From NCBI GenBank assembly GCA_019638355.1, contig JAHBTY010000004.1, positions 434,001 to 498,000 on the forward strand: a stretch of 64,000 bases of DNA, given 5' to 3'. A program made the translations under genes and the position numbers. Source of the DNA: Cyclobacteriaceae bacterium (GTDB taxonomy: Bacteria > Bacteroidota > Bacteroidia > Cytophagales > Cyclobacteriaceae). Of this stretch, positions 26,461 through 35,524 are shown in pieces. The notes beneath the pieces were generated by a model. The model was not told where the DNA came from. It saw nothing but the letters and a program-made list of their open reading frames with translations, and did not search any database. Positions within the stretch are counted from its first letter, which is position 1, and each line of letters opens with the position of its first letter.

Positions 26461-28416
26461 TTATTGTGTTACGGATTGAGGTTCAATCCAATTGTTATCT
26501 TCCTGAATAAGCCCGATCAGCGCATCAACTGCCTGCGGGGTGGGCACATTCCGTTTCACTACTTCCTTGCCACGATATAATGTAATCCTTCCTGGCCCTG
26601 AACCCACATACCCATAATCAGCATCGGCCATTTCGCCCGGGCCATTTACAATGCAACCCATAATACCAATTTTTATTCCTTTCAGGTGACTGGTGCGCGA
26701 TCTGATTTTAGCGGTAGTCTCTTGCAGATCGAACAATGTTCTTCCACACGATGGACACGAAATATATTCTGTTTTGGAAATACGTGTGCGGGTTGCCTGC
26801 AAAATTCCAAATGCAGTTTCGTTGATCATTTTATCGGAACCACACCGCTCCGCTGCAATAAATACACCGTCACCTAATCCGTCAATCAACAACCCACCCA
26901 TATCGGTAGCGGTATAAAGTTGTAATTGATCCGATTGTAAATCGGCATACGCTCTGCCGATGATAACCGGTGCCTGACAATTCCGATTGATCAGTTCAAT
27001 AAATAACCTGCGTTGCTCGGCAAGCCCGTGCTCATTATAAGTATCAATTAACAAAACAGCCGTTGCATCCGAATTTATTGCAGCTACAAACTCATCAGAT
27101 ATATCCTTGAGTTGTGTATAGATAAAATTGATCTCAGCGGAACGCTCCACTCCGGCCAGGTAATCTTTCGGATTAACAAATGGATAAGTCCGCGGCTTCT
27201 TTTTTTCTTTCAACCAGGTTGCGTGATTGTAAATAAGGCCAAGTGTACCCGGTATTTCAAAGTCAACTGTTTTATCACCTAGAAAAATATAATCGCAGGC
27301 CATGTCGGTAATGTTCCATTTATCGAGTGGCACCGAATACTGATAACCTACCGAAAACAAGGAAGCTGCCGTTATCTTTTCTTTGCTGGAAAAGTCAGCC
27401 ACTACCCGCGGCACCTGATGGCCACCGATGTTTCCGACTTCGCGGGTATGCCTGCGTGTATAGGCGTAGGGATTAATTGGATTAGTGATAATCTCCGGAA
27501 TGTGGTATAAGGTTTTACGTGTTGTGTAACGATCGGCCAGCATTTTGGCCACTGGTACTTCTGCTTCTGGTTCTTCCGTTAACGAAACGCGAATGGTATC
27601 GCCCAAACCATCTTCCAGCAAGGTGCCAATCCCTACCGATGATTTGATGCGACCATCTTCTCCATCGCCTGCTTCGGTAACACCAAGATGCAACGGATAA
27701 GGTTGAAAGTTTTCTTCGTCAAGCTTTTGTACCAGCAGCCGGTACGCCTGCACCATTACTTGCGGATTACTGGCCTTCATCGATAATACGATGTCGTAGT
27801 AATTCAAGTCTTCGCAGATGCGTAAAAACTCCAATGCCGATTCTACCATGCCCAATGGTGTGTCTCCATAGCGACTCATGATGCGATCGGAAAGCGAACC
27901 GTGGTTGGTGCCAATGCGCATGGCCGTGCCATACTCTTTGCAAATTTTTACCAACGGGGTAAACTTCTCGCGAATGCGCTCAAGTTCGGCCCGGTAAGTA
28001 GCATCGGTATAGTCAATTTCTTCGAAGCGTTTTTTATCGGCATAGTTGCCGGGATTAACGCGTACTTTTTCTACCAGGCGTGCTGCAAGTTCGGCTGCAT
28101 TGGGTGTAAAGTGTATATCCGCAATAAGCGGGACATTATATCCGCGTAAGCGTAATTCTTTTTTAATCTCGGCTAAGTTCTGTGCTTCTTTAATGCTGGG
28201 TGCAGTTATGCGCACATATTCGCAACCGGCCTCTACCATGCGAATGGTTTGTTCAACCGAACCTTTTGTATCCATCGTATCGATGGTAGTCATGGATTGA
28301 ATGCGGATTGGATTATCGCCACCAATGGGCACCCCGCCAATGTTTACCACGCGGGTTTTTCTGCGGTTGTAGCTTACCAGACTATTGCAATATTGTTTTA
28401 CCTGAACCAGATTCAC
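26461..28416 (-). CDS. ispG: 4-hydroxy-3-methylbut-2-enyl-diphosphate synthase, long (plant-type) form
   Basis: IspG converts MEcPP to HMBPP in the MEP pathway of isoprenoid synthesis, using a [4Fe-4S] cluster. The N-terminal TIM barrel starts with TRVVNIGGVPIGGDNPIRIQSMT. The C-terminal cluster ligands are in SCPSCGRT (near 553 and 556) and GIMGCIVNGPGE (near 600). At 651 residues it has the large internal domain (about 280-540) found in plant and Bacteroidetes enzymes and absent from the roughly 370-residue E. coli form. Its product feeds menaquinone side chains and the farnesyl group of heme A made elsewhere in this window. It heads a three-gene operon with the small membrane protein and the YjbR-like gene. 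Confidence 0.95.
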   Translation of the reverse strand: MNLVQVKQYCNSLVSYNRRKTRVVNIGGVPIGGDNPIRIQSMTTIDTMDTKGSVEQTIRMVEAGCEYVRITAPSIKEAQNLAEIKKELRLRGYNVPLIADIHFTPNAAELAARLVEKVRVNPGNYADKKRFEEIDYTDATYRAELERIREKFTPLVKICKEYGTAMRIGTNHGSLSDRIMSRYGDTPLGMVESALEFLRICEDLNYYDIVLSMKASNPQVMVQAYRLLVQKLDEENFQPYPLHLGVTEAGDGEDGRIKSSVGIGTLLEDGLGDTIRVSLTEEPEAEVPVAKMLADRYTTRKTLYHIPEIITNPINPYAYTRRHTREVGNIGGHQVPRVVADFSSKEKITAASLFSVGYQYSVPLDKWNITDMACDYIFLGDKTVDFEIPGTLGLIYNHATWLKEKKKPRTYPFVNPKDYLAGVERSAEINFIYTQLKDISDEFVAAINSDATAVLLIDTYNEHGLAEQRRLFIELINRNCQAPVIIGRAYADLQSDQLQLYTATDMGGLLIDGLGDGVFIAAERCGSDKMINETAFGILQATRTRISKTEYISCPSCGRTLFDLQETTAKIRSRTSHLKGIKIGIMGCIVNGPGEMADADYGYVGSGPGRITLYRGKEVVKRNVPTPQAVDALIGLIQEDNNWIEPQSVTQ

Positions 28417-28433
28417 AGCCTAAGATTTAGTAA

Positions 28434-28441
28434 CAAAGTTA
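28434..28441 (-). promoter_or_regulatory. candidate -7 element for ispG
   Basis: The minus strand carries TAACTTTG, matching the Bacteroidetes -7 consensus TAnnTTTG, 17 bases upstream of the ispG ATG. No matching -33 TTTG is seen at the usual spacing, so this is a weak prediction. Confidence 0.3.
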
Positions 28442-28546
28442 ACCAAAAACCTTGCAGGTCTTTCCATGGCGATTTAAAAGCCCCGGAAGTTGGGACACAG
28501 CTGAGGTTTACAAATAACATGTAAAAGGCCTTTCAGGTTTAAACAT

Positions 28547-29239
28547 TTATATATCGCCTAATTGGGGCCGGATCAGCAACTCTTCCACCACGCTGTGAGG
28601 CGATAATGACCAGGCCGAAAAAACGGCCTCGGCCACGTCCTCAGGCTTCATAAAGCGGCTAGCGGGCAGATCGGTACCATTCCAACTGGCTGTTTTGGTG
28701 GCTCCCGGTAAAATCGCAGTAACACGAATACCATTCGGTTTTAGTTCTTCGCGCAGCACCTTTGAAAATCCGAGCAACGCAAATTTTGAAATGGCATAAG
28801 ACCCACCATTCGGATAAGCCTTAATGCTGGCAATGGAGCACATGTTAAAAATATGCCCCTTGTTGATGGCAGAAATAAGTCCGCGCGTAGTGTAATAAGC
28901 ACTATACAGGTTGGTCTCAATCATACTTTCCAGCGTACCGGCAGGTTCGGTTAGCACCGACCCAGGCACAAAATACCCGGCATTGTTTACCAGCACATCA
29001 ACCGGCTGATTTAAGGCTAAAATTTGTTCGCAGAAATTTTTCACCTGAGCGGGGTTGCGCATATCGGCAACAATGGCGTGAACTTTTACACCCTGCTTCT
29101 CCACGTCTGACTTAAATGCGGCCAGGTCTGTTGCATTGCGGCCGCAGGTGGCGACATCAAATCCTGCTTCGGCAAAACGCCCGGCAATTGCCCGGCCAAT
29201 GCCTTTGCTACCACCGGTTACTACGATCAGTTTGTTCAT
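28547..29239 (-). CDS. short-chain dehydrogenase/reductase
   Basis: A 230-residue SDR enzyme. The NAD(P)-binding motif TGGSKGIG is at the N-terminus, NNAG lies in VLVNNAGYF, and the catalytic Ser-Tyr-Lys set is visible in MCSIAS and YAISKFALLGF. The ATG at 29239 (MNKLIVV) gives a normal SDR start; an upstream in-frame start would add eight unlikely residues. Substrate is unknown. It diverges from mlaE across 46 bases. Confidence 0.9.
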   Translation of the reverse strand: MNKLIVVTGGSKGIGRAIAGRFAEAGFDVATCGRNATDLAAFKSDVEKQGVKVHAIVADMRNPAQVKNFCEQILALNQPVDVLVNNAGYFVPGSVLTEPAGTLESMIETNLYSAYYTTRGLISAINKGHIFNMCSIASIKAYPNGGSYAISKFALLGFSKVLREELKPNGIRVTAILPGATKTASWNGTDLPASRFMKPEDVAEAVFSAWSLSPHSVVEELLIRPQLGDI

Positions 29240-29250
29240 AGGATTTGTTT

Positions 29251-29258
29251 TATCTTTG
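29251..29258 (+). promoter_or_regulatory. candidate -7 element for mlaE-mlaF
   Basis: TATCTTTG at 29251-29258 matches TAnnTTTG, 27 bases before the mlaE ATG. A TTTG lies at 29231-29234 (16-base spacer, slightly short). It sits in the narrow gap between the divergent SDR and mlaE genes. Confidence 0.45.
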
Positions 29259-29285
29259 GGCAAGTTAGCATTTGAACTTTACTGC

Positions 29286-30014
29286 ATGAAGGGTTTTGGC
29301 CGGTACGTTATCTTTTTGGGTTCGTTGTTTGTACGCAGGGAAACTTTTAAGACTTACTATAACCTAACGTTGGAAGAATGTGCGCAGATCGGGCTTAAAT
29401 CCATTCTGCTTTTTATGTTGGTTTCAACTTTTATGGGTGCTGTAACCACTATTCAAACGGCAGCTAACCTGGTAAGTCCGTTTGTTCCCCGCTTTGTAAT
29501 TGCCCAAGTGGTGCGGGAAATGACAGTACTGGAACTCGCGCCTACTATTATGGCAGTAATTTTTGCCGGTAAAGTTGGTTCCAGCATGGCCGGTGGTTTA
29601 GGTACCATGCGTATTACCGAGCAAATTGATGCGCTTGAGGTAATGGGCATTAATTCAGCATCCTATCTTGTATTACCTAAAATTATTGCCTCGTTGCTTA
29701 TGTACCCGCTGCTGGTAATTGTAGCAGCAGTATGTGCTATTATGGGAGGATATTTGGTAGGAAGCCTTACCGGAGCGTTAACTCCTACCGAATATGTTTA
29801 TGGAATACGCTATACATTTAATCCCTATTTTATTTCGTTCGCATTAACCAAGTCGTTCATGTTTGCTTTTCTAATCAGCTCCATTTCTTCGTTTAAGGGC
29901 TATTATACCAGCGGAGGTGCATTGGAAGTGGGCATTGCCAGCACTAATGCTGTTACTACCAGCATTATTGCGGTTTTATTATCAGATTATTTCCTTGCCT
30001 ATCTCTTACTTTAA
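29286..30014 (+). CDS. mlaE: MlaE family ABC transporter permease
   Basis: A 242-residue permease of the phospholipid-transporting MlaE family. Typical features are FMGAVTTIQTA, the conserved EMTVLELAPTIMAVIFAGKVGSSMAGGLGTMRITEQIDALEVMG block and several membrane helices. The ATG at 29286 (MKGFGRYVIFLG) is chosen because upstream in-frame codons run through the divergent SDR gene. The ATPase gene follows after 2 bases. In proteobacteria MlaE works with MlaF, MlaB and the MCE protein MlaD to move lipids between membranes; no mlaD is adjacent here. Confidence 0.92.
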   Translation: MKGFGRYVIFLGSLFVRRETFKTYYNLTLEECAQIGLKSILLFMLVSTFMGAVTTIQTAANLVSPFVPRFVIAQVVREMTVLELAPTIMAVIFAGKVGSSMAGGLGTMRITEQIDALEVMGINSASYLVLPKIIASLLMYPLLVIVAAVCAIMGGYLVGSLTGALTPTEYVYGIRYTFNPYFISFALTKSFMFAFLISSISSFKGYYTSGGALEVGIASTNAVTTSIIAVLLSDYFLAYLLL

Positions 30015-30016
30015 GA

Positions 30017-30766
30017 ATGATAAAGATCAATACCATAACCAAAAGCTTTGGCGATAAAACAGTGCTAAACGGCATTAGTGGGGAATTTGAAAAAGGAAAA
30101 ACCAACCTGATTATTGGATCGAGCGGAACAGGAAAAAGTGTGCTCCTGAAGTGCATTGTAGGCCTTATTCATCCTGATACCGGAAATGTTTTCTTCGATT
30201 TACGAAACTTTACAGAGGCCGATAAAGAAATGAAATCTGAGATCAGGCGCGAGATCGGTATGTTGTTTCAAGGTGGAGCTTTGTTCGATTCGAAAAACGT
30301 AGAAGAAAATGTGATGTTCCCATTGAATATTTTAACGCGCATGAGCGAGGCTGATAAAATTGAACGGGTAAATTTTTGTTTAAAGCGCGTGGGGCTGGAA
30401 GGTGTGAATAAAAAAATGCCTTCGGAAATAAGTGGCGGTATGAAAAAGCGTGTGGGTATTGCGCGGGCAATTGTAAATAACCCCAATTACCTTTTTTGCG
30501 ATGAACCGAACTCTGGTCTCGATCCGCAAACATCGGTGGTGATTGATGAATTGATTATGGAGATTACCCACGAGTTCGATATTACTACCGTTGTAGTTAC
30601 ACACGATATGAATTCAGTACTTGGTATTGGTGAGAAAATCATGTTTCTCTATAAAGGAAGTAAACTCTGGGAAGGCTCGAACAATGATCTTACCCACTCG
30701 GGGGTCAAAGAACTGGATGACTTTGTATTTACCAACAAAGTGATGCGCGGCCTCAAAGGCGCTTAA
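30017..30766 (+). CDS. mlaF: MlaF-like ABC transporter ATP-binding protein
   Basis: A 249-residue ABC ATPase paired with MlaE. Walker A GSSGTGKS is at 34-41. The signature ISGGMKKRVGIARAI is the form typical of Mla ATPases, and Walker B is FCDEPNSGLDP. The H-loop is in VVVTHDMNS. It provides ATP hydrolysis for lipid transport. Its stop codon overlaps the end of the convergent histidine kinase gene by 4 bases. Confidence 0.93.
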   Translation: MIKINTITKSFGDKTVLNGISGEFEKGKTNLIIGSSGTGKSVLLKCIVGLIHPDTGNVFFDLRNFTEADKEMKSEIRREIGMLFQGGALFDSKNVEENVMFPLNILTRMSEADKIERVNFCLKRVGLEGVNKKMPSEISGGMKKRVGIARAIVNNPNYLFCDEPNSGLDPQTSVVIDELIMEITHEFDITTVVVTHDMNSVLGIGEKIMFLYKGSKLWEGSNNDLTHSGVKELDDFVFTNKVMRGLKGA

Positions 30767-33700
30767 AGTTGTGGTAGTTCAACATAAAAAATTGTATGAC
30801 CCGGTTTTGATTCAAACCAGATGCGCCCACCACTAAGCTCAATGCCTTGCCGCGCAATGGCCAACCCAAGCCCGGAACCGGATTTTTTAGTTGTGAAGTA
30901 GGGCGCAAAAATTTTATCCCGAAGGTCAGCCGAAATCCCAGCGCCATTATCCTGCACCAATACCAACACCTTTTCGGTTGTCAATTTTAGTTCAACCATT
31001 ACAACCGGGCTTACTCCAGCTTGTAGTGCATTCAAAATCAGGTTCGAAAAAATCCGATCCAACAGTTGCGGATCTCCATTTACAAATACTTGCGAAAGGT
31101 CATTCTTAAAAAACACTTTTCCTCCCTCATAGGTACTATACAGGTTTACCGTTTTGGTAAGTAAGGCTACCAAATCCAATCGCTCTAAAATGGGTGCTGG
31201 CATTCGCGCAAACGCGCTAAATGAGGATGCAATCTCATTTAATATTTCAACCTGGTTAAGCAATGTGGCTACTGATTGCTTTGCGCGATCTTTCTCCAAA
31301 CTATTTTTCGCTAACCACAACTCCATTTGTTGCAAGGTTAGCTTCATGGGTGTTAATGGGTTCTTGATTTCATGTGCAACTTGCCGGGCAATTTCGCGCC
31401 ACGCACTCTCCTTTTGGCTTCGTGCTAACTCAATTTTACTTTGCTCCAGGTTTTCAACCATCTTGTTGTACTCGTTCACCATCAATCCAATCTCATCGTT
31501 CGATTTCCATTCCAAAGGCTTGTTACCCGTAAGTGTAGTATTGCGCAAGGTGCGGGTGATAAACCGCAACGGAAACGTGAGCGATTCCACCACATAAAAG
31601 GATAGCATGGAGAAAATAAGAAAGATCGAGGTGAAAACAGTTAGTATGTTCGCCAGTACAGTTATTTGGGTGGTATCCAACGACTGGGCTGATTCAAAGA
31701 AAGGTAAACTGATTACTCCCAAAACAGTAGATGATTCGGAATCACGTAGTGCAAAAAAAGCATTGTTGAAATTAAGCGATCCGATTTTATCGTTCAGTAC
31801 AAATGCAACATCGCCTTGTAAAATACGCTCCCATGCGCTTCTATTCATGAGGCCGGAAGAAAGTAATCCTTCGGCAATAGCTGGTTGACTAGATCCCACC
31901 ATCATTCCATTTTTATCAAAAATAGAAACATCTACATCGGCAAACCGGGCCGCAGTACTAATCCGGTCTTCCAATTCGGCACGGGTTTCATCAGGATTGT
32001 TTGCGTATTCACTCAAAAGAGGTAAAAGATTCTCACCGAGTACCCGCGCTTTATTGAGGTATGTTTCCGTTAATTGAATTTCAGCCGATCGTGAAACGCG
32101 GTTAAGAGTTGTAATAGCCACCACAACCAACGGTACAGCAAACGCCAGGTAAATATAAAGTTGAATCCGGCTGGCATAGTTTATTCGCTTGCCGTTAAGC
32201 CACGAACGAATTCCGTATGCCAGTATTATCAACACCAGCATGCACACGCATATCACAAAAAAGAACGAGAAGTTGGTAAGCGTAAAAAAAAACGGATAGG
32301 CACGCGTTGTTACCACCGCTACCCTACCAGCATCATCTTCAACCGCTGTGTGAATAAAGCCCTTCGAACGAACCCCCGAATCGAATAACTCCGGATACTG
32401 CAGTAATGTAAAGTCAAAATCACGCTCGTAATTAAAGTTACCAAAGTTACTTTGTATCCGGCCTTCAGCAAAAAATGCAAAACTCTTATCGCGGTTTTCA
32501 AAGTATTCGGCAAAGCGGCTATCGGCTAGCAACTCCGGGTAAACACTTTGAGGTATCATGCGTTTCAGCGTTAAGTCCAGCACCACATAGCCTGCCAATT
32601 GAGTACCGCGCAAAACAGGAATTACCACTACATAACGTTTCCCGGTTTCAACTGAAGCGGAACGGATAAAATAAATACCCTCATAATCAGTTGTGTGGCT
32701 TGGATTTTCCATTTGTTGATTCCATTCTTGCCAGCGATCGATCGAAAGTTCATCGAGTGGTTCCTTCAATGGTGTAAAAAGGTGAATCTGAAAATCGTAT
32801 CGATCGAAATAGGTACTGAGATAAACTTGCTTTATTTTTTGTCGCGCAACTGATCGATTCAAAAACGGACTTGTTAAGCGCGATTGAATAAATGCATCAG
32901 TCGAAATTCGCTTTCGGCTTTCATTCAGCAGGTATTCAGCCATTACATCCCGATCAATCAGGTAGCTGGTTGCAAACCGGAATTGCGATTCGGTTTTTTC
33001 CTCTTCTGAAAAACGTTTTACACTCCAGGCACTCTGAATTCCGAAAACAATGAGTGTAATGAATAAATACAAAAATGAAATGAAAGCGCTTTTGCGTGTT
33101 AACCGTAGCTGGGTGCTATTAAGCAATATGAAATAAGGAATAGCAATAACAACGGTTATCCAATAATTTCTTTCCTCCAAAATGAAATAAATAACAAATA
33201 AAAGAAGAGCAACAACTAACTGGATTAAAAATGACCCAACCCGATTATTTAAAGCTTTGGATAGTCGGGTAAATACATGAATAAAGAAAAAACCACTAAT
33301 TGTTCCTACCACCAACGAAAAAAATGCAAGCACACGCAACACATTCCAGGCAAGCGTACTGGTTATATCCAATGATAGGTCAGAGTTATGAAAAATAGTT
33401 TCGATAAATAAAAAGGGATAGAGAAACGAAAAGAGTGCAGCCACCAGACATAACGTGCACGCCAAATTTTTAATCGAAGATTTTGTATTTCGGAGTAGTT
33501 GATGCACAATGAACCATCGTGAATAAGTAAAAAATACATATCCACACAGAATTAAAATGCCCAGTGAATTAAGTAACAAATCGCCCATTGAAGCATTGTA
33601 GGTAGAGGATGCAAATGCCTGTGGGCTGAATACATACGATGGCCACCAGCGTGCCGGAAAATTAAACTCAACCATTGTAATCCGAATCGCAACAAAGGCT

Positions 33701-34368
33701 AGTGCCATAACTAAAAAAGCAGTCGCATGTTTTCTTTGATAGTGCAGGCCGCGCACAAAATATATCAGCATAAGCATTATACACACCAATACTCCAACCC
33801 CAAATAGGCCAGAAAAAAAACGGGGGCCGCTGGTTACCGGAACAACTACTTTTAGTAATACCTCATCGTTTACTGTAACTGGTTCGCCCGGTAAAAAATC
33901 CGGTGAGTATATTCGTACCTGATATGTGTTGAAAATATTTTTATTGAGTTGGGTGGGCAAATACCGATTGGTAATTGGAAAGCGCCTAATCAAAGGCAAC
34001 ATGGAAATCAGTACCTGATCTGAACGGGATGTGCGCAGCACAATAAAATCACCCAAAGGTATTTGCCAGAATTGCCGGTTACGTAAATCCGTTAGCATGC
34101 GTGCATCTGGCGCAAAATCTGTTTTACTCCAAGCTTTCAACTCATTGTTATGAAACAGGTAATGCGCACCGTTTACGGTTAACCAGTCCGTTAGTTGGTT
34201 TGCTAATATCTCCCCGGCTTCTGTTTGTAACCTCGTAAGCTCGGTTTCAAGGTTGGCTTGAATTTTTGCTGTAACATTATTGCTCCTATTGTTGTACACC
34301 CGTTCGCTTACCAGCATGCCAGTCAGGCATCCTCCCAATAGAATAATAAGCCACAGCCTGCTACGCAT
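30763..34368 (-). CDS. large multi-pass sensor histidine kinase (NtrY-like)
   Basis: A 1201-residue membrane kinase. It has an N-terminal anchor, an extracytoplasmic region, a cluster of about seven helices near 190-430, a second extracytoplasmic region, a helix near 700-745, a third sensor region and a last helix near 905. A HAMP-like linker follows (LTFPLRFITRTLRN). The HisKA box AHEIKNPLTPM has the phospho-accepting His near residue 999. HATPase motifs N (LILNALQAG), G1 (VQDNGAGIS) and G2 (GSGLGLAIARQ) are intact. The kinase core is closest to NtrY. No response regulator gene is adjacent, so it is an orphan. It converges on mlaF. Confidence 0.9.
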   Translation of the reverse strand: MRSRLWLIILLGGCLTGMLVSERVYNNRSNNVTAKIQANLETELTRLQTEAGEILANQLTDWLTVNGAHYLFHNNELKAWSKTDFAPDARMLTDLRNRQFWQIPLGDFIVLRTSRSDQVLISMLPLIRRFPITNRYLPTQLNKNIFNTYQVRIYSPDFLPGEPVTVNDEVLLKVVVPVTSGPRFFSGLFGVGVLVCIMLMLIYFVRGLHYQRKHATAFLVMALAFVAIRITMVEFNFPARWWPSYVFSPQAFASSTYNASMGDLLLNSLGILILCGYVFFTYSRWFIVHQLLRNTKSSIKNLACTLCLVAALFSFLYPFLFIETIFHNSDLSLDITSTLAWNVLRVLAFFSLVVGTISGFFFIHVFTRLSKALNNRVGSFLIQLVVALLLFVIYFILEERNYWITVVIAIPYFILLNSTQLRLTRKSAFISFLYLFITLIVFGIQSAWSVKRFSEEEKTESQFRFATSYLIDRDVMAEYLLNESRKRISTDAFIQSRLTSPFLNRSVARQKIKQVYLSTYFDRYDFQIHLFTPLKEPLDELSIDRWQEWNQQMENPSHTTDYEGIYFIRSASVETGKRYVVVIPVLRGTQLAGYVVLDLTLKRMIPQSVYPELLADSRFAEYFENRDKSFAFFAEGRIQSNFGNFNYERDFDFTLLQYPELFDSGVRSKGFIHTAVEDDAGRVAVVTTRAYPFFFTLTNFSFFFVICVCMLVLIILAYGIRSWLNGKRINYASRIQLYIYLAFAVPLVVVAITTLNRVSRSAEIQLTETYLNKARVLGENLLPLLSEYANNPDETRAELEDRISTAARFADVDVSIFDKNGMMVGSSQPAIAEGLLSSGLMNRSAWERILQGDVAFVLNDKIGSLNFNNAFFALRDSESSTVLGVISLPFFESAQSLDTTQITVLANILTVFTSIFLIFSMLSFYVVESLTFPLRFITRTLRNTTLTGNKPLEWKSNDEIGLMVNEYNKMVENLEQSKIELARSQKESAWREIARQVAHEIKNPLTPMKLTLQQMELWLAKNSLEKDRAKQSVATLLNQVEILNEIASSFSAFARMPAPILERLDLVALLTKTVNLYSTYEGGKVFFKNDLSQVFVNGDPQLLDRIFSNLILNALQAGVSPVVMVELKLTTEKVLVLVQDNGAGISADLRDKIFAPYFTTKKSGSGLGLAIARQGIELSGGRIWFESKPGHTIFYVELPQL

Positions 34369-34402
34369 AGCGATACACTTTCCTTAAAATTAAGAAATAC
34401 AG

Positions 34403-34774
34403 TTAAGAATTGTACTTATGGCCTCCAAACCAATACAGCCATAACACACGTGAAAGACGAAAGCTAATAGGTGAAAATAAAACGGCACCTGAAACTAATG
34501 CAAGGCCATATAACCAATCAGCCGGACTGAGAAAAATATAAAGCACTAACCACACCGCCACCATAATTGCTACCGTAAATGCGTAGCTAACAAATAATGC
34601 TCCGAAATAAAATCCAGGTTCGGGTATAAACGATGCTGCACAAACAGCGCACTCATTATGCATTGACGCAAAATGGTTAACACGTATCAAAGGATATTTA
34701 AAGATATCCCCTTTGCGGCAACGCGGGCATTTGCCTGACCAAATATGACTAAGCGTACTCGTTGTGGTTGGCAT
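34403..34774 (-). CDS. DUF983 family protein
   Basis: A 123-residue protein with an N-terminal zinc-ribbon-like pair of CxxC motifs (KCPRCRKG and CAVC) and two C-terminal membrane helices. Its GKCPRC and PGFYFGA motifs are typical of DUF983, a family often found near heme-copper oxidase genes. Function is unknown. The ATG at 34774 (MPTTTSTLSHIW) is preferred to a start 39 bases further upstream. It overlaps the preceding small membrane protein gene by 26 bases. Confidence 0.85.
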   Translation of the reverse strand: MPTTTSTLSHIWSGKCPRCRKGDIFKYPLIRVNHFASMHNECAVCAASFIPEPGFYFGALFVSYAFTVAIMVAVWLVLYIFLSPADWLYGLALVSGAVLFSPISFRLSRVLWLYWFGGHKYNS

Positions 34775-34997
34775 TTTTACTGGTTCGGTACCAAAAAAAA
34801 GCAATAATGGCAATTATCAGATACGGAGCTGCAAACAAGTACAGAATACCAAAATTAATTCCTGCAGCAATTCCAATATCGCCATTGCTTACATTGTTCT
34901 CCAACGTTGTGCGGCACATGGCACACTGTGCCTGCACATTAACCTGAATGGCAATCAGAATAATACCAACCAACACGACCCTAGCAACTGCTTTCAT
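34749..34997 (-). CDS. small exported membrane protein with CxxC motif
   Basis: An 82-residue protein. A signal peptide (MKAVARVVLVGIILIAIQVNVQAQ) is followed directly by CAMC, a short linker, a hydrophobic helix (FGILYLFAAPYLIIAIIAFFWY) and a short polar tail. The CxxC just outside the membrane suggests a thiol or metal role. It sits among oxidase assembly genes, so a part in copper or heme delivery is possible but not shown. The family was not recognised. Confidence 0.72.
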   Translation of the reverse strand: MKAVARVVLVGIILIAIQVNVQAQCAMCRTTLENNVSNGDIGIAAGINFGILYLFAAPYLIIAIIAFFWYRTSKNANHNEYA

Positions 34998-35001
34998 AAT
35001 T

Positions 35002-35523
35002 TCATGCGTAATAAGGACTAATCATAATATACACCACTACTCCACTAATGGCCACGTACAACCACAAAGGGAATGTAAATTTAGCCAACGCTTTATGCCT
35101 TTCAAAATTACCGGATAATGCCCTGGAAAAAGTAAACAACACGAACGGAACCACAGCTACTGATAAAATTATGTGGCTAATCAGGATTGCGTAATAAAAA
35201 ATCTGCCAGCCTCCTTCCCCGCCATAAGCAGTTGAATCGCTGGTCATGTGATACAGTACATACATTACCAAAAAAGCTGCCGATAGACCCATGCAAATTT
35301 TGATCAATCCTTCGTGTAACTTCCGATTTTTCCGTTCGATTGCGATAACGGCAGCAATTAATAATACAGCTGTGAGGCCGTTAGTGGTTGCATAAATGGG
35401 TGGTAAAAAACTAAAATCGTAACCCGGAATTTTTATTCTGAACAATGCGGCCACCGCAATTGGCAGGATAATAGAAAGTGCAACGATTAACTTATGATAA
35501 GGACCTTTTGTTTGTTCTGCCAT
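35002..35523 (-). CDS. DUF420 / CtaM-like membrane protein
   Basis: A 173-residue protein with about five membrane helices, typical of DUF420. Bacillus CtaM (YozB) of this family is needed for activity of a-type heme-copper oxidases. Conserved features include the ATTNGLTAVLL region, histidines in KLHEGLIKICMG and SHIILS, and a KFTFPLWLYVAISGVVVY end. It starts 1 base before the Sco-like gene ends, in an assembly-factor group downstream of the oxidase subunits. Confidence 0.88.
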   Translation of the reverse strand: MAEQTKGPYHKLIVALSIILPIAVAALFRIKIPGYDFSFLPPIYATTNGLTAVLLIAAVIAIERKNRKLHEGLIKICMGLSAAFLVMYVLYHMTSDSTAYGGEGGWQIFYYAILISHIILSVAVVPFVLFTFSRALSGNFERHKALAKFTFPLWLYVAISGVVVYIMISPYYA

Positions 35524-35524
35524 G

